This document shows, one piece after another, positions 12,017 through 22,476 of a stretch of DNA of 64,000 nucleotides. The DNA is from Paragordius varius (lineage: Eukaryota > Nematomorpha), in assembly GCA_964247055.1 (NCBI GenBank), contig OZ176050.1, positions 3,906,001 through 3,970,000 of the forward strand, in the 5' to 3' direction. Both the position numbers and the translations under genes were made by a program. Under the pieces are notes generated by a model that made no database searches, was not told where the DNA came from, and worked only from the letters and a program-made list of their open reading frames with translations. How positions within the stretch are numbered: position 1 is the first letter of the stretch; each line of letters opens with the position of its first letter.

Positions 12017-12147
12017 TCAAACCAAATAAGATTCTCTTTCAGGCGGATGGTAAGGTTCTATGATACAGCAATCTTCTCGAGGACCTGAGTTCCCAGTTTT
12101 TAGGCTTTCCTCATTCCAAGGCCTAAATCGTCTGGAAAGGTATGAAT
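12017..12147 (-). CDS. Terminal exon of an unidentified host gene
   Basis: The minus strand has an acceptor TTTTGTTTTAG followed by a reading frame of about 43 codons containing SRRFRPWNEESLK and EDCCIIEPYHPPERESYLV, then TGA. AATAAA lies 28 nt downstream. Codon content is balanced and unlike the low-complexity chance frames nearby. The C-terminus Y-L-V would fit a class II PDZ ligand, suggesting the tail of a membrane or scaffold protein; this is inference. The preceding exon is not in the window: upstream on this strand come the Gypsy-type element and then the start of unit 2. Unit 2 has a disrupted copy (34762-34892). It could instead be a duplicated exon fragment without function. Confidence 0.4.
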
Positions 12148-12249
12148 CTAAAACAAAATCAATTTCAATAAAAATCAATCTTAGATATAGGATTTTATGA
12201 TAGTTTACGTGTCTGTAATAACATAAATTAAAAGGTTAAAATGCATAAC

Positions 12250-12504
12250 TAATATGAATCGTGATGAAAATACAAAACAAAATAATTTATTAAGAATGTG
12301 ATATTTATACTTTTTAATTAATGATAATTTTAACATGTATGTGCGTCACATTTGTAAAATTATGTCTTTTATTCTACGAATATATATATATAAGAATTCC
12401 ACGAAGAATGACGCACGAACATAAACGCCAAACGCGATTAATATAATAATATGATGTAAGATAAAAATACAATGATGCAATGTTGTAATATCAACTACAT
12501 ATCA
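12250..12504 (-). repeat. 3' LTR of the Gypsy-type fossil
   Basis: 255 bp; the partner is at 17857-18133. It ends in CATATCA and lies next to the ATAAC target duplication. Confidence 0.85.
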
Positions 12505-12519
12505 TTCTCTTCATCCTCA

Positions 12520-13620
12520 AAAAAACGCTTAGGAGTTTGCGGCCTCGATCTAGGTAACGCCCATGAAACCAAGCCAAAATTCGTCTTCGCGCAGCTGTTG
12601 GGATAACCAACCGATCACCGACATAAACGAAACCATCGGCTTGTTTGAGATCATTTATAACGGGTTTGAATGCGGATAATTTCGGTGTTGACCAATCATT
12701 ATTTTTAAGTGCCATACGTAGTCGTTTTAACAGTTTATCCTCCAAACAATCTTTTTTTATTTGCGTTTTATTTAAATTTAAATCCACGAATGCGATTTGT
12801 CGGATTTTTTCGGCCACATATTCATCATCATTGTCTACGGATGTCTGACTCTTTTCGGGAAGTCTTGAAAACACATCGGCCATGTTTGTCGATCCTGCAA
12901 TGTATTTCATATCAAAATCATACGCGGCGGCCTTGTAGATCCATCTTAACAATTTACATTTTTTAATATCACTTAACTTCCGATTGTTTCCGAATAAATG
13001 AACCAACGGCTTATGATCTGACCAGACCTAACATTTCTGTCCATAAATATAATAATGGAATTTTTCTAAACCAAATAACAAAGCCTTGGTTTCCAATTCA
13101 ATCACAGAATTTTTCTCTGCATTCTGGCATTTTCTTGACGCGAACAATTGGTACCATTTTCTTATTCTCCATTTGCAGAAGTACAGCTTCAAAGCCTTTT
13201 GTAGACGCATCCACTTGTATTATTGTTTTATTATTTATGTTATAAGTGGCAAGTAAAGATTCTCTTTATATTAAGTTTTTTGCTTCTTGCTTAAATTCAT
13301 TTTGATGTTCTTGTAACCATCTCCCTTCCTTTTTGGATCTTTCCCCATCCACCGGGATTTGAAGGTATGCGTCCTTTAAATCAATGGACGAGAACCATGT
13401 GGATCCCGCACATTTAGACGCGATCGTGTCAAATGTCGGGATAATCTGAGATATGTTATCCATCAAAGAATTGATAGTTACCCGGAAATCCGCGCACACC
13501 CTAATTTCCCCATTAGTTTTTACGACGTTAACCGTAGGAATCGCCCATTCCACATGGTGTTGTGTAGGATCCACGGGACTCACTATTCCCAGGTCCATCA
13601 GTCTCTGCATTTCCATCTCA
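12520..13620 (-). mobile_element. Reverse transcriptase and RNase H zone of the Gypsy-type fossil
   Basis: Reverse transcriptase is recognised by EIRVCADFRVTINSLM and STWFSSIDLKDAYLQIPVDG (13266-13616), which are Ty3/Gypsy-type blocks. RNase H is recognised by ELETKALLFGLEKFHYYIYG (13028-13210) and by AAYDFDMKYIAGSTNMADVFSRLPEKS (within 12491-13006, its two halves being the RNase H end and the linker to integrase). I did not recognise an integrase core. This is a broken fossil. Confidence 0.8.
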
Positions 13621-13622
13621 CT

Positions 13623-14140
13623 TTACTCTGTAGTGCCAATGGAATTCGCCGTGCAGCGCAGACTTTGGTATTGCATCTGATCGGACATACAATTTGACAG
13701 GATAACCGCTGTAACAACCCAATTTCCCGTTAAAGAGTTTTGGAAATCGCTTGAATACATATCATCATGACCATTATTATTATTAGATGTTATTTGATTA
13801 ACTTTCACGTTATCCGGTAAGGTCATGCCACAACCAATGATCCAAGGCAGCCCAAATATCGGAGATAGCTCTTCTTCCGTCACAAAACATTCTAATTTCT
13901 TCGTAATATTTCCCATTGTTACATTGACAACTGTTTTTCCCAAGAGTTTGATTGGGTTGTTTCCGTAGGAAGTTAATCTGGGAGCACTTTTTAGTAACGG
14001 TGCTCCCACCGTCTTCCAAACATTTTTATTAATCAGAGAAGCAGCAGCTCCAGTATCAAAAACCATACTAACAGCTTGGCCATTAATCGTAGCGCAAATG
14101 TTCGCTTGTGTGCCCCATTTATTATAATTAGCGTTTATAT
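13623..14140 (-). mobile_element. Protease zone of the Gypsy-type fossil
   Basis: A retropepsin-like domain with the active-site block VFDTGAAASLIN and the later PIFGLPWIIG block, as in Ty3/Gypsy polyproteins. It is separated from gag by the inserted hAT at 14141-17042. Part of a broken fossil. Confidence 0.75.
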
Positions 14141-14869
14141 CAGGGGTGTCCAACACAAATGGCTTGAGGAGCCACCTTTTCAACCTCAAAATTCCAAAGA
14201 GCCACTTTTTATTTATAAATATCAAGACATTGGTAACAAATAAATTTATTATATTAACATAAACATGTGCTAATCTTCATATAAAAAAATTAACAGTATA
14301 AATATAATAATGCTTTGCTAATTAAATTATATCAAGTGTAAAAAAAGATAAAAATACATGGATATGATAAATTTATTGCAATTCGATAGTATGACTAGAG
14401 TAGACTGTAATTTAATCGCCAAAATGTAACCTTATTTATTCAGACAGCGAGTTAATCATGAGGTGCGCACATGAAATTATAAAATGTGTTTTAAGTATTT
14501 CGCGCGATTCAAGATCACGATGAATCAAGCAATGGACCTGACTTAAAAGAAAGTACATAAAAGCACATATATTAGCATCCTTAATTGATAGTCTCTACAA
14601 AAGAAATGTTACCTTCTTAAAGGGAGATGATAATCATGCAATTTAAAATGTATTGAGTTAAATATGAGCGTGTCTTGTTTGTAACGAATGGTCCCCATCC
14701 ACGATGGGAAAAAGCAAGGGTAAGATGGAAACCGATGCCATAAATATGATCAAATATATATAAAGCATTGACACCGTAAAAATCTCTGTGCACATGATTG
14801 TAGTCGAGGAAAATGTCTAATAAAGTTTTTTTATCTAATAAAAATAAAAGAAATAAATATTTTTCATTG

Positions 14870-16500
14870 CATAATTAAATTTTTAATGGGATATTTGTTT
14901 TGTAATTTTTTTGCTTAATTTATTCAGATCTATATCAATATTTGATACAGCACATCTCAATTCATTCTCCAAGTTTTCATCAGTTATAAAAGAACGAAGA
15001 GATTTTGTGTATTTCATTTTAGAAAATAAACTTTCACAAAGATAAGTGGACCCAACACAAATCTTTGTGCAAAAATTCTTAAATTAGGAAATTTATCCAA
15101 CGTTATATATTTTTTATAAAATTTTATTTTTTTGCTCAAATAATAATTTTGATTCATTATTGGATTGCAAATCTAGTAATTCCATTTGTAAATTAATAGG
15201 AGCGTTGATAGCTTCAACGTAGAATGGACAACAAATTAAATCTTTTTATATTTTGTCATATCCCCGTATCGATTATTTAAAGCTTTTGATAATATGTTAA
15301 TTTGATCTGCATATTCTGAAAAATCGTTAGTTTTACCAGCTAAATCTATTCAATTCTGGACAATGTTCAGCATTATTTTTTAAAATGGCATTCAAATAAC
15401 ACAATTTTTTACAAAACGCTTTAATATGGTTATTCTCATCAACAATTAAATTATCTTGCTTTTGCAAGGATTTATTTAATTGATTTAGTTTTAAAGATAT
15501 CTACGGAAAAGCATAAATCTGACAACCAATCTTCATTGGTTAATTCCTCTACCAAATAATTATTCTGCAATAGAAAAATATTTATTTCTTTAAATAAATA
15601 ATAAAACCTTTTTAGACATTTTCCTCGACTTAGCCACCTTACATTTGAAAAAAATATAAGATCTCCATATTATGAATGAATTTCTTTTTCAAAGCATGAG
15701 ATTTTATAAAATTACTACTTTAATAACAACGGTCATAACATTGTCCATTGTCAGAGCATGTGCGCAGAGGTTTACACGGTGAATCATGCAATGCATTATA
15801 TATATGGTCAATATTAATACCATCGGATTCCATCTTATTTAACAATAATTTCACGGTTCCCTTGTTTTTTCCCATCATAGCTGGGGCACCATCTGTTGTC
15901 AAACAAGATAGCGCCCTCATATTTAATTTATGATCCTCAATACATTTTAAAATTGCATGAATATCATCTCCCTTAGTTGTATTTTTCATCGGAAGTAAGC
16001 CTAACATATCTTCCGAAAAATTCATCTATATGTTGCTTATATCTGTGCTTTCATCAAATGACAAGGAAAACGCCACAAAATTTTGAATTTTTTCTTTTAG
16101 GGAAAGTTGAATTTCTTCTGCGATGTCTGTAATTCGTCGACACATTGTATTGCGCGAAAGCCTTATACTGTATATTAATTCAACTTTATTAGGCCAAACA
16201 CCTATAATTTCCAGTACGCATTCCTTTGCAAACTCATCATCATAATAAAGCTTCATTTTTTTGGCGAGTAAATTGGCAACAATTTAACTTGCCTTTATTA
16301 TCGGATAAGGTTGCGTGAATAAAATTGTTGGTTGGAGATTATTACTATTTTTTAACGATTCCAATTTTATTATTTTCATTTCTGTACTCATATTAATAAA
16401 ATCCAAATGCATGGTATTGGCATGTCTTTTTAAATTATATTCGCGAAACTCGTTTGTCTTAAATTTGCAAATAAGGCACTCCGCTTTGTTGAAAATTTGA
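14870..16500 (-). pseudogene. hAT transposase (ZBED5/GTF2IRD2-like), decayed
   Basis: Pieces in order on the minus strand: a zinc finger with ECLICKFK and LKRHANTMH (about 16408-16490); KLYYDDEFAKECVLEIIG and the catalytic-region block FSLSFDESTD (16026-16256); LGLLPMKNTTKGDDIHAIL and CLTTDGAPAMMGKNKG (15720-16025); and a C-terminal dimerisation block GSTYLCESLFSKMKY and RSFITDENLENEL (about 14880-15040). This order matches transposases of the hAT group that gave rise to vertebrate ZBED5, FAM200 and GTF2IRD2. Stops and frameshifts separate the pieces, so it is not functional. Confidence 0.85.
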
Positions 16501-16564
16501 GTAAACCCATATTTTGATTCCCAGCCGGGATTGTTTTTTTAGTTACTTTTTTAGATTTATGCAT

Positions 16565-16790
16565 ATTGAAAGCTAAATAAATTATTTTAAATACCTATTT
16601 TTTGCAAGTAATTTAATGTTTCAATGGACCCAAATTATAATTCCCAGTATTGGTATGAAAGCTATCTTAAATACCTATTTTTTGCAAGTAATTTAATTTT
16701 TCAATGAACCTTAATTATAATTGCCAGTATTGGTATGAAAGCTAAATAAATTATTTTAAATACCTATTTTTTGCAAGTAATTTAATGTTT
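16565..16790. repeat. Tandem repeat, about 80-89 bp, three copies
   Basis: ATACCTATTTTTTGCAAGTA recurs at 16591, 16671 and 16760, with intervening CCAGTATTGGTATGAAAGCT. It lies inside the hAT, upstream of its transposase. Confidence 0.75.
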
Positions 16791-17050
16791 TAATTAAATG
16801 TGAAAGTTATCATCTTGAAGTTGGAATGAATGCGATGATAGATATTTATAATAAAGAATTTTATAAAAAGTTTTTAAAAATAATTTAAATGTCAAAATAA
16901 AAATGCATAATTTACATATAAAAAATTTTTAAAAAATTATTTTTTTTTTAAAAAAAAATTTTTTTTTCAAAATTTTCAAAGAGCCACTCAAAATTTTAAA
17001 TGAGCCACTAGTGGCTCGCGAGTACCCTGTTGGACACCCCTGGTTTATAT

Positions 17051-17840
17051 TATCAATATATCGTTTTTTATGGCGACACATTGCCTGAAAATGATTTTTT
17101 TATTACGATTGTGGCATATTTTTCCGAACGCGGGACATTGTTTTGGTATATGCGATTTACCACATTTGCCACATCTCCGCTTCCATTTATTATTAATGCC
17201 ATCATCATTTTTTTTATATTCCATATTATTACTCTTATAATTATTATTATTATTATCATTCAACCGATTCTTTTGAATTTTGAGGATACTGCTTGACGAC
17301 ACATGGTAGGCAATATCGGCCCTTGCAAGTTCCTGAGCCAAGGCCATGTCGACAATGGTGGTTAAAGACACCGCCTTCCCATCACACTTCGCATCGGGGA
17401 ATCGTGAATAAAGATCCACTTCCAATGATTGCAAGTTTAATCCAGCCATAAAACTGTCTCTAATTCTCTCCTCCACCTCTGTTTGAAATTCAGCCTTTTC
17501 CGCCACACTCTTGACTCTTTGCAAAAATTCCGTGAATGTTTCTCCATCATTTCTCCGCAAACGAGCAAACTCAAACCTTGCAGCGAAGACAGACTTGGCA
17601 GGTGAGAAAAGTTTAAGACCAATGTCATGAATTATAGACTAAGGTGCATCATCAATTGATTCCGGAAAAATCATTGTTTCGATCTTATTAATTGTTTTAA
17701 GACCAGCTCCAGCCAAAAACAGTACTTTGATATTATCATCATTTATATCAACATTTTTGGTGATCATAACTCTTTTGACATATCTGATATAGGTGGCAAA
17801 ATCATAATTGTCATCATATCCTTCGATTGAAATTTTCATC
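17051..17840 (-). mobile_element. Gag zone of the Gypsy-type fossil
   Basis: Starts near MKISIEGYDDNYDFATYIR just inside the LTR, continues with the gag block ETFTEFLQRVKSVAEKAEF and RIRDSFMAGLNLQSLEVDL, and ends with a zinc-knuckle-like CGKCGKSHIPKQC (17045-17560). The overall pattern matches gag of Ty3/Gypsy elements widespread in invertebrates. Part of a broken fossil. Confidence 0.75.
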
Positions 17841-17856
17841 GTCCTCGTCGCCAAAA

Positions 17857-17988
17857 TGATATGAATCGTGATGAAAATACAATACAATAATAATTTATTA
17901 AAAATTTCGTGATATTTATGCTTTTTAATTAATGATAATTTTAACATGCATGTGTGTCACAATTGTAAGAATATGTCCTTTATTCTAC

Positions 17989-18025
<37 letters not shown>

Positions 18026-18133
18026 TTCCACGAATAATGACGCACGAACATAAACGCCAAACGCGATTAATATAATAATATGATGTAAGATAAAAATACA
18101 ATGATGCAATGTTGTAATATCAACTACATATCA
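17857..18133 (-). repeat. 5' LTR of the Gypsy-type fossil
   Basis: 277 bp, beginning TGATATG and ending CATATCA. It is longer than its partner mainly because of an expanded AT microsatellite (about 17990-18022). Confidence 0.85.
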
Positions 18134-18138
18134 ATAAC

Positions 18139-19381
18139 TTAATTAATTTCTTAGCAAAAACTTCCTAAATTAAATGAAAATAAATTTGTATAGCTCTAAT
18201 CTGATGTAATAATGGCTCCAAAGTCAGAAATCAGTACAATAATTTATTATAGAGAGAAATATTTTTGGTCGAAAACAAGAAAAGGCGAAATTTATATCAA
18301 CCAACTTTAAGGTAAGGCCATCTGGCATTATAAACTAACAATGTGTTCATAGTTTTATGAACCTAAATTATTTATTTTTAAGCTATTTATAACTAAAATT
18401 TCTTATATCTCGAACTTTTAGCCATTAAATTTTCTTTAACTTTTTGTAGATTATTGATTATCAGCTGTTTTAAGAATATGATTAATTTATGTTTTTAATT
18501 TATATTAGTTACAAAATTGAATAAGGCTAATGTTTGATAAAAATATTGAATAGAATATCGCGATTTCAAGGTATAAGGTTTCATCTTTATATTTTAGCAA
18601 CAATGAAATTAAATTTAAATTTTTTTTGACTTCGGGACTACAAAACCCTTAAATTAATATATAAGTTATAAATCATATAACTTAAATTTGTTTTTTTAAA
18701 AAAAATATTTTTCCATTTTAATTTCAACGCCCTTCTATATTTAATCGTTTAATTTTTATTCTTATTTAGCAGGCAAGCTGTTTTTGATCGTTGAGTTTCA
18801 GAATTTTTTACTACTCTAAAAATCATTTAGAAATTAAATTGATCTGGCAAAAAAATTAATATAATACCAAAACAGCATTATGGTATCACAGTATCCAAAA
18901 TACAATTAAAGATGCTCCAAAAGACAACAATAGATGCGAAAAAAACTAATAAATATCTTTTAATACCGTTTGACCAAGGGCAAATATATAAAAATAAAAT
19001 TATAATAATAATCAGTTTCGTAAAAACAGAAATACATATTTTTATTCTATATTATTTATGTTAAAATCTTGTCCGATTTCCAATTTTTAAACATAACGAT
19101 TCTAAACAGATTAAATAAAATTATATACTACAATATTTGACATAGTAACACATTTTGCTGATTCATTATTCAATGAATATTTTTATAATTTATTACAAAA
19201 AAATAAAAACAAAATAAACGCATTTCGTATAAATAAGTTATAACGTAATATATCCACGAAAGTTGAGACAATAGACATCAAGCAAATTCTTGGAACATTT
19301 CAGTTTTAGGGCATATTATATGTGAAATTTTTAATATTAAGTGCGTAAATAAATTATCATATATAATCTTCTTCGAGATAA
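18139..19381. other. Junction of units 1 and 2 and 5' flank of LRR copy B
   Basis: Up to about 18385 the sequence continues unit 1 (compare 34990-35210). From about 18385 it matches 41130 onward, so the unit 1/unit 2 boundary lies here. No coding signal was found. At 19186-19196 is the uninterrupted target of the unit 1 Helitron (ATAATTTATTACAAAA). A TATAAAG is at 19382-19388. Confidence 0.55.
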
Positions 19382-19456
19382 TATAAAGATATAAATTATT
19401 ATTTTATCAATCATTTTATCAATCATTTAATTTTTTTTACTTGTAAAAAAAGAAAT

Positions 19457-22255
19457 ATGTTATATCAAAATAATTATACAGCTATACTATTAATAATCTC
19501 AATTATAATTGTAAATTTATTCGCTGTTTATGAATCATCAAAAAAATCGGCAGGATGCCCAACTTTACCCAGGAATGTTGATTGTACTTGTATTTTAGAA
19601 TCGACGAACGATTACCTCGTTTATTGCCAAAGCGTATTTCACACGGAACACATTCACACGGTAATCAAGGCTTTTGATACACCTAAACACCGAGATATAC
19701 CCATTAAGTTTTGGATTTTAAATTCCAAGTTTGACAGCATTGACACCATCAAATTACCTGACACCAATGTTAAAATTGTGGGCTTGGAATTTTTGTACAC
19801 ATTCATTCGACAAATATCTGAGACTGCGTTCGATTCTATAAGTGCTGATCTCCAAGAATTAGTCGTTATGGATGATACTGCGACCTCAGTTATGCACACG
19901 GATAGCATAAAAATAATTTTGAAAGCCATGACTCATCTTAAAAAACTTAAAAAAATTATCTTATACTTTCCAGATTTATTCCATTTTGATATCGGATATT
20001 TGAATAATTTCAGTGAATTGGAGGATTTGCAGCTTGAAATACCTCATGTAATGTATGTACATGGAGATCATCTCAATTTACCGAAATTAAAAAGGTTTAT
20101 CCTTCAAAGTAAAATATCTCATATTCCACCCGAAATCAGCAATCTTACTAGCATACAAATATTATCCATATATTCAAATTACCTAAACGATATCAATGAC
20201 GAAGCATTTAGATTTTTGATAAATGTTAAGACATTAGACCTATCTTCTGGTCTTGAGAAAGTCGCTATAAATTTTACATCCAATTTTAAGGATTTACAAA
20301 ATTTAGACTTAGCCAATAATCATTTAACTACTCTGCCATCGTTTTGCAAAACAGCGGTAACAAGGAATAGGTATGATGTAAATATTAAAATTGCCCTTTT
20401 ATTTAATTTAAAGTATGAAACTATACATAACAAGGTTAATTTTAAACTTGATTTAATTGATTTTTCATTTGAATTTCTATTGGCATTTTAAAGATTTATT
20501 TTATTTCTACTTAAGTGTTGCAATCGCCATAGTAGTGACCAATGACTGACTTATCATTAAAATGCGTGTCCGCATTATATTTGTAATTTATTTCATAGTG
20601 AAAAAATATTTAAGTTTTTTAACGCCTGAGTTGAGCTTTTTTCCTATTTGTTTTTTAGGAAGAATGAGAGCTTCATTAATTCAATTATCTAAGGTCGGTC
20701 ATAACATAAACTAAAAACTAAACGTTATATATATATACAACTGTATTTAGACATTTGTCCAATTTATCCGCAATCATTTTGTCTCAAAATTTATTGACTG
20801 ATGATAGTCTGAAACCAGAAGTTTTTGCGGGCTGTACCAATTTAACACATTTAATATTGGATGCAAATAAGATTGAATCACCTCCAAACGATTTTTTGAT
20901 GGATTCACAATCTACCCTTACGAGCTTACACATGTCCCATAACCATATTAAACGGGTTCCAGTTGGTTTATTAAGGAATCTCCCTAATTTAACATCTTTA
21001 AATTTGGGATATAATAATATTATTGAGGTGGCACCCCATGCATTCAGTCAAAATGCAAAATTACAAAATCTCAATTTAAATGGTAATAAAATCAAGAGAT
21101 TTGAACTGCTTGATGACAAGATTCTTACCAATATTAATACAATATGGTTAGGAAATAATCTTCTGACGGAATTTCCCTTTGAATCCATTCAAAATTATCA
21201 AAATCTCACCAGCCTTATATTAAACAAAAATAAAATTAAAAGTATCGACGGGCTTCTGGATCTGATCAAAGTTAGTCCGAAAAAACGCATATATTTACAT
21301 GGTAAGACTCTCTTTTATTGGGTGCATTATTGCAGTAAAAATTTGAATTAATATGCAGACTAAACGTTAAAAGTAAACAACAAATTTTTATTGAAAAGAC
21401 AACCAATCAGGTTTTTTAAAACCATGATTTTTAATACTCGTATAATTAATTTATATAATTAAGCGTATATCAATTTACATCAATCCCATTCGGCAACCCA
21501 AAACGACGTACATTAAAAAGATTAAGATTGGTTTTCTTTTTTAAAATATAGTCTCAGTCTGTGTATTATCAATTTTCTGTTTTTATCCTATTAAAAACAT
21601 TTTTTTAAGAAGAAATAAATAATTCCATTATTTTTCGATGCATATCAATTTTTTTATAGATAATCCCATTGTGTGTGATTGTGACACTTATAATTTGGCA
21701 TATTGGTACAACAATGAATATAAATTAAACCAAGGACAGAAAACGGTGAATATGGAATACATGGATTATATTGATGTTAGTGAAGTGTCTAGTCTTGAAA
21801 TCATAGGAACATGTTCTAATCTCGATTACAGCATAACAGAAATATCGTTAACTGATGCAAGCTTAATTGAAAAACTCTCCCCCCTTTGTGATTCGGAAAA
21901 TAAACCACCAAACGTTATTATACGTGCTAAATCAACCGTTCGACAAATAGATACAAGTACTCCCAGTAAATATATTTCGGATTTAACAACCTCGTCTTCG
22001 ATAATTTCCTCCTTGTTAAGCAATCGTACAACGACAAAATTGGTCAACAAACAACCCGATCAACGTGAGCTGCAAAAATATAAACAAAATACATACATTT
22101 TTGGTTCCCTATTTGTCCTGACTGTTTTTATGCTTGGCATATTAATCATGCAACGTTTTGAATTAATTCCAAACACATTTAAACAAAAAACGGTGGGATT
22201 ATTTCAAGCGTCTCCCCTTTCCCTTAACACGAAAAATAATCAAGTAAACAAGTAA
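19457..22255 (+). CDS. LRR transmembrane receptor, copy B, altered tail (three exons)
   Basis: Predicted join 19457-20370, 20751-21301, 21660-22255, giving 686 residues with the same phase-2/phase-1 intron pattern as copy A. It has a signal peptide (MLYQNNYTAILLIISIIIVN), Cys-rich N cap, LRRs, an LRRCT cap rebuilt by the second splice (DNPIVCDCDTYNLAYWY), the full Ser/Thr stalk (PSKYISDLTTSSSIISS) and a membrane helix (YIFGSLFVLTVFMLGILIMQ). A retroposon inserted at 22243 replaces the last 33 residues of the tail with VNK and a stop. The remaining tail is about 33 residues. The ectodomain and membrane anchor are intact, so it could still be displayed but with altered intracellular contacts. 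Exon 1 differs from copy C at about 20 residues; exon 2 is almost identical to copy C. Confidence 0.8.
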
Positions 22256-22444
22256 ACAAGTAAAGGGTGTAGCGTCGGAAGATCGTCGGCCACCTGCCGT
22301 CAAGGCAATCCCTACCCACCCGTAATGCATTGAGCTTCAGAGCGGGGAAACACATCGGAATTTGGGGTTGACGTTAGTATCTACATACATAAATAAAAGC
22401 CTTCATGTTAGATGTGTTAATGGGAGTTAGTATAGTTAATAAGC

Positions 22445-22476
<32 letters not shown>

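Larger units (their letters stand above)
14141..17042 (-). mobile_element. hAT transposon nested in the Gypsy-type fossil
   Basis: The terminal inverted repeats CAGGGGTGTCCAAC and GTTGGACACCCCTG are perfect over 14 bp and flanked by an 8-bp target duplication GTTTATAT (14133-14140, 17043-17050). These are diagnostic hAT features. Subterminal AGCCACT/GTGGCTC words occur at both ends. It is 2902 bp and carries a decayed Charlie/ZBED-type transposase on the minus strand. It inserted between the gag and protease regions of the retrotransposon, so it is younger than that element. Confidence 0.92.
12250..18133 (-). mobile_element. Ty3/Gypsy-like LTR retrotransposon fossil
   Basis: Two LTRs (12250-12504 and 17857-18133) share the terminal inverted repeat TGATATG/CATATCA and are flanked by a 5-bp target duplication ATAAC (12245-12249, 18134-18138). 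Unit 2 has the uninterrupted site near 34987. The order on the minus strand is LTR, gag, protease, reverse transcriptase, RNase H, LTR, which is the Ty3/Gypsy order. A purine-rich tract adjoins the inner edge of the 12504 LTR and a TTGGCGACGAGGACG stretch, a possible primer-binding site, adjoins the other LTR. A 2.9 kb hAT lies inside it. It is broken, with roughly half a dozen breaks. The LTRs are still very alike apart from an AT microsatellite, and the insertion postdates the unit 1/unit 2 duplication, so it is fairly young. Confidence 0.9.
505..18385 (+). repeat. Segmental duplication unit 1
   Basis: Contains LRR copy A with its flanks. Outside inserted elements it aligns with unit 2 from about 19080 to 35210, including the 3' flank of the LRR gene, a small minus-strand terminal exon and the stretch after it. 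Unit 1 is the most diverged of the units. It lacks the CAGGGCTTCTT and TAAGGTGACC hAT insertions of units 2 and 3: the empty sites are near 6308 and 7866. It carries private insertions: Helitrons, a LINE, a MITE, a foldback element and a Gypsy-type element. Confidence 0.75.

Noticed and set aside
13453-13680. Plus-strand frames over the Gypsy-type region and over 12645-12966
   Set aside because: Reverse-strand shadows of the retrotransposon coding zones.
18206-18308. Plus-strand frame MAPKSEISTIIYYREKYFW
   Set aside because: Short, without splice context, and the unit 2 copy (near 35056) has a stop inside it.
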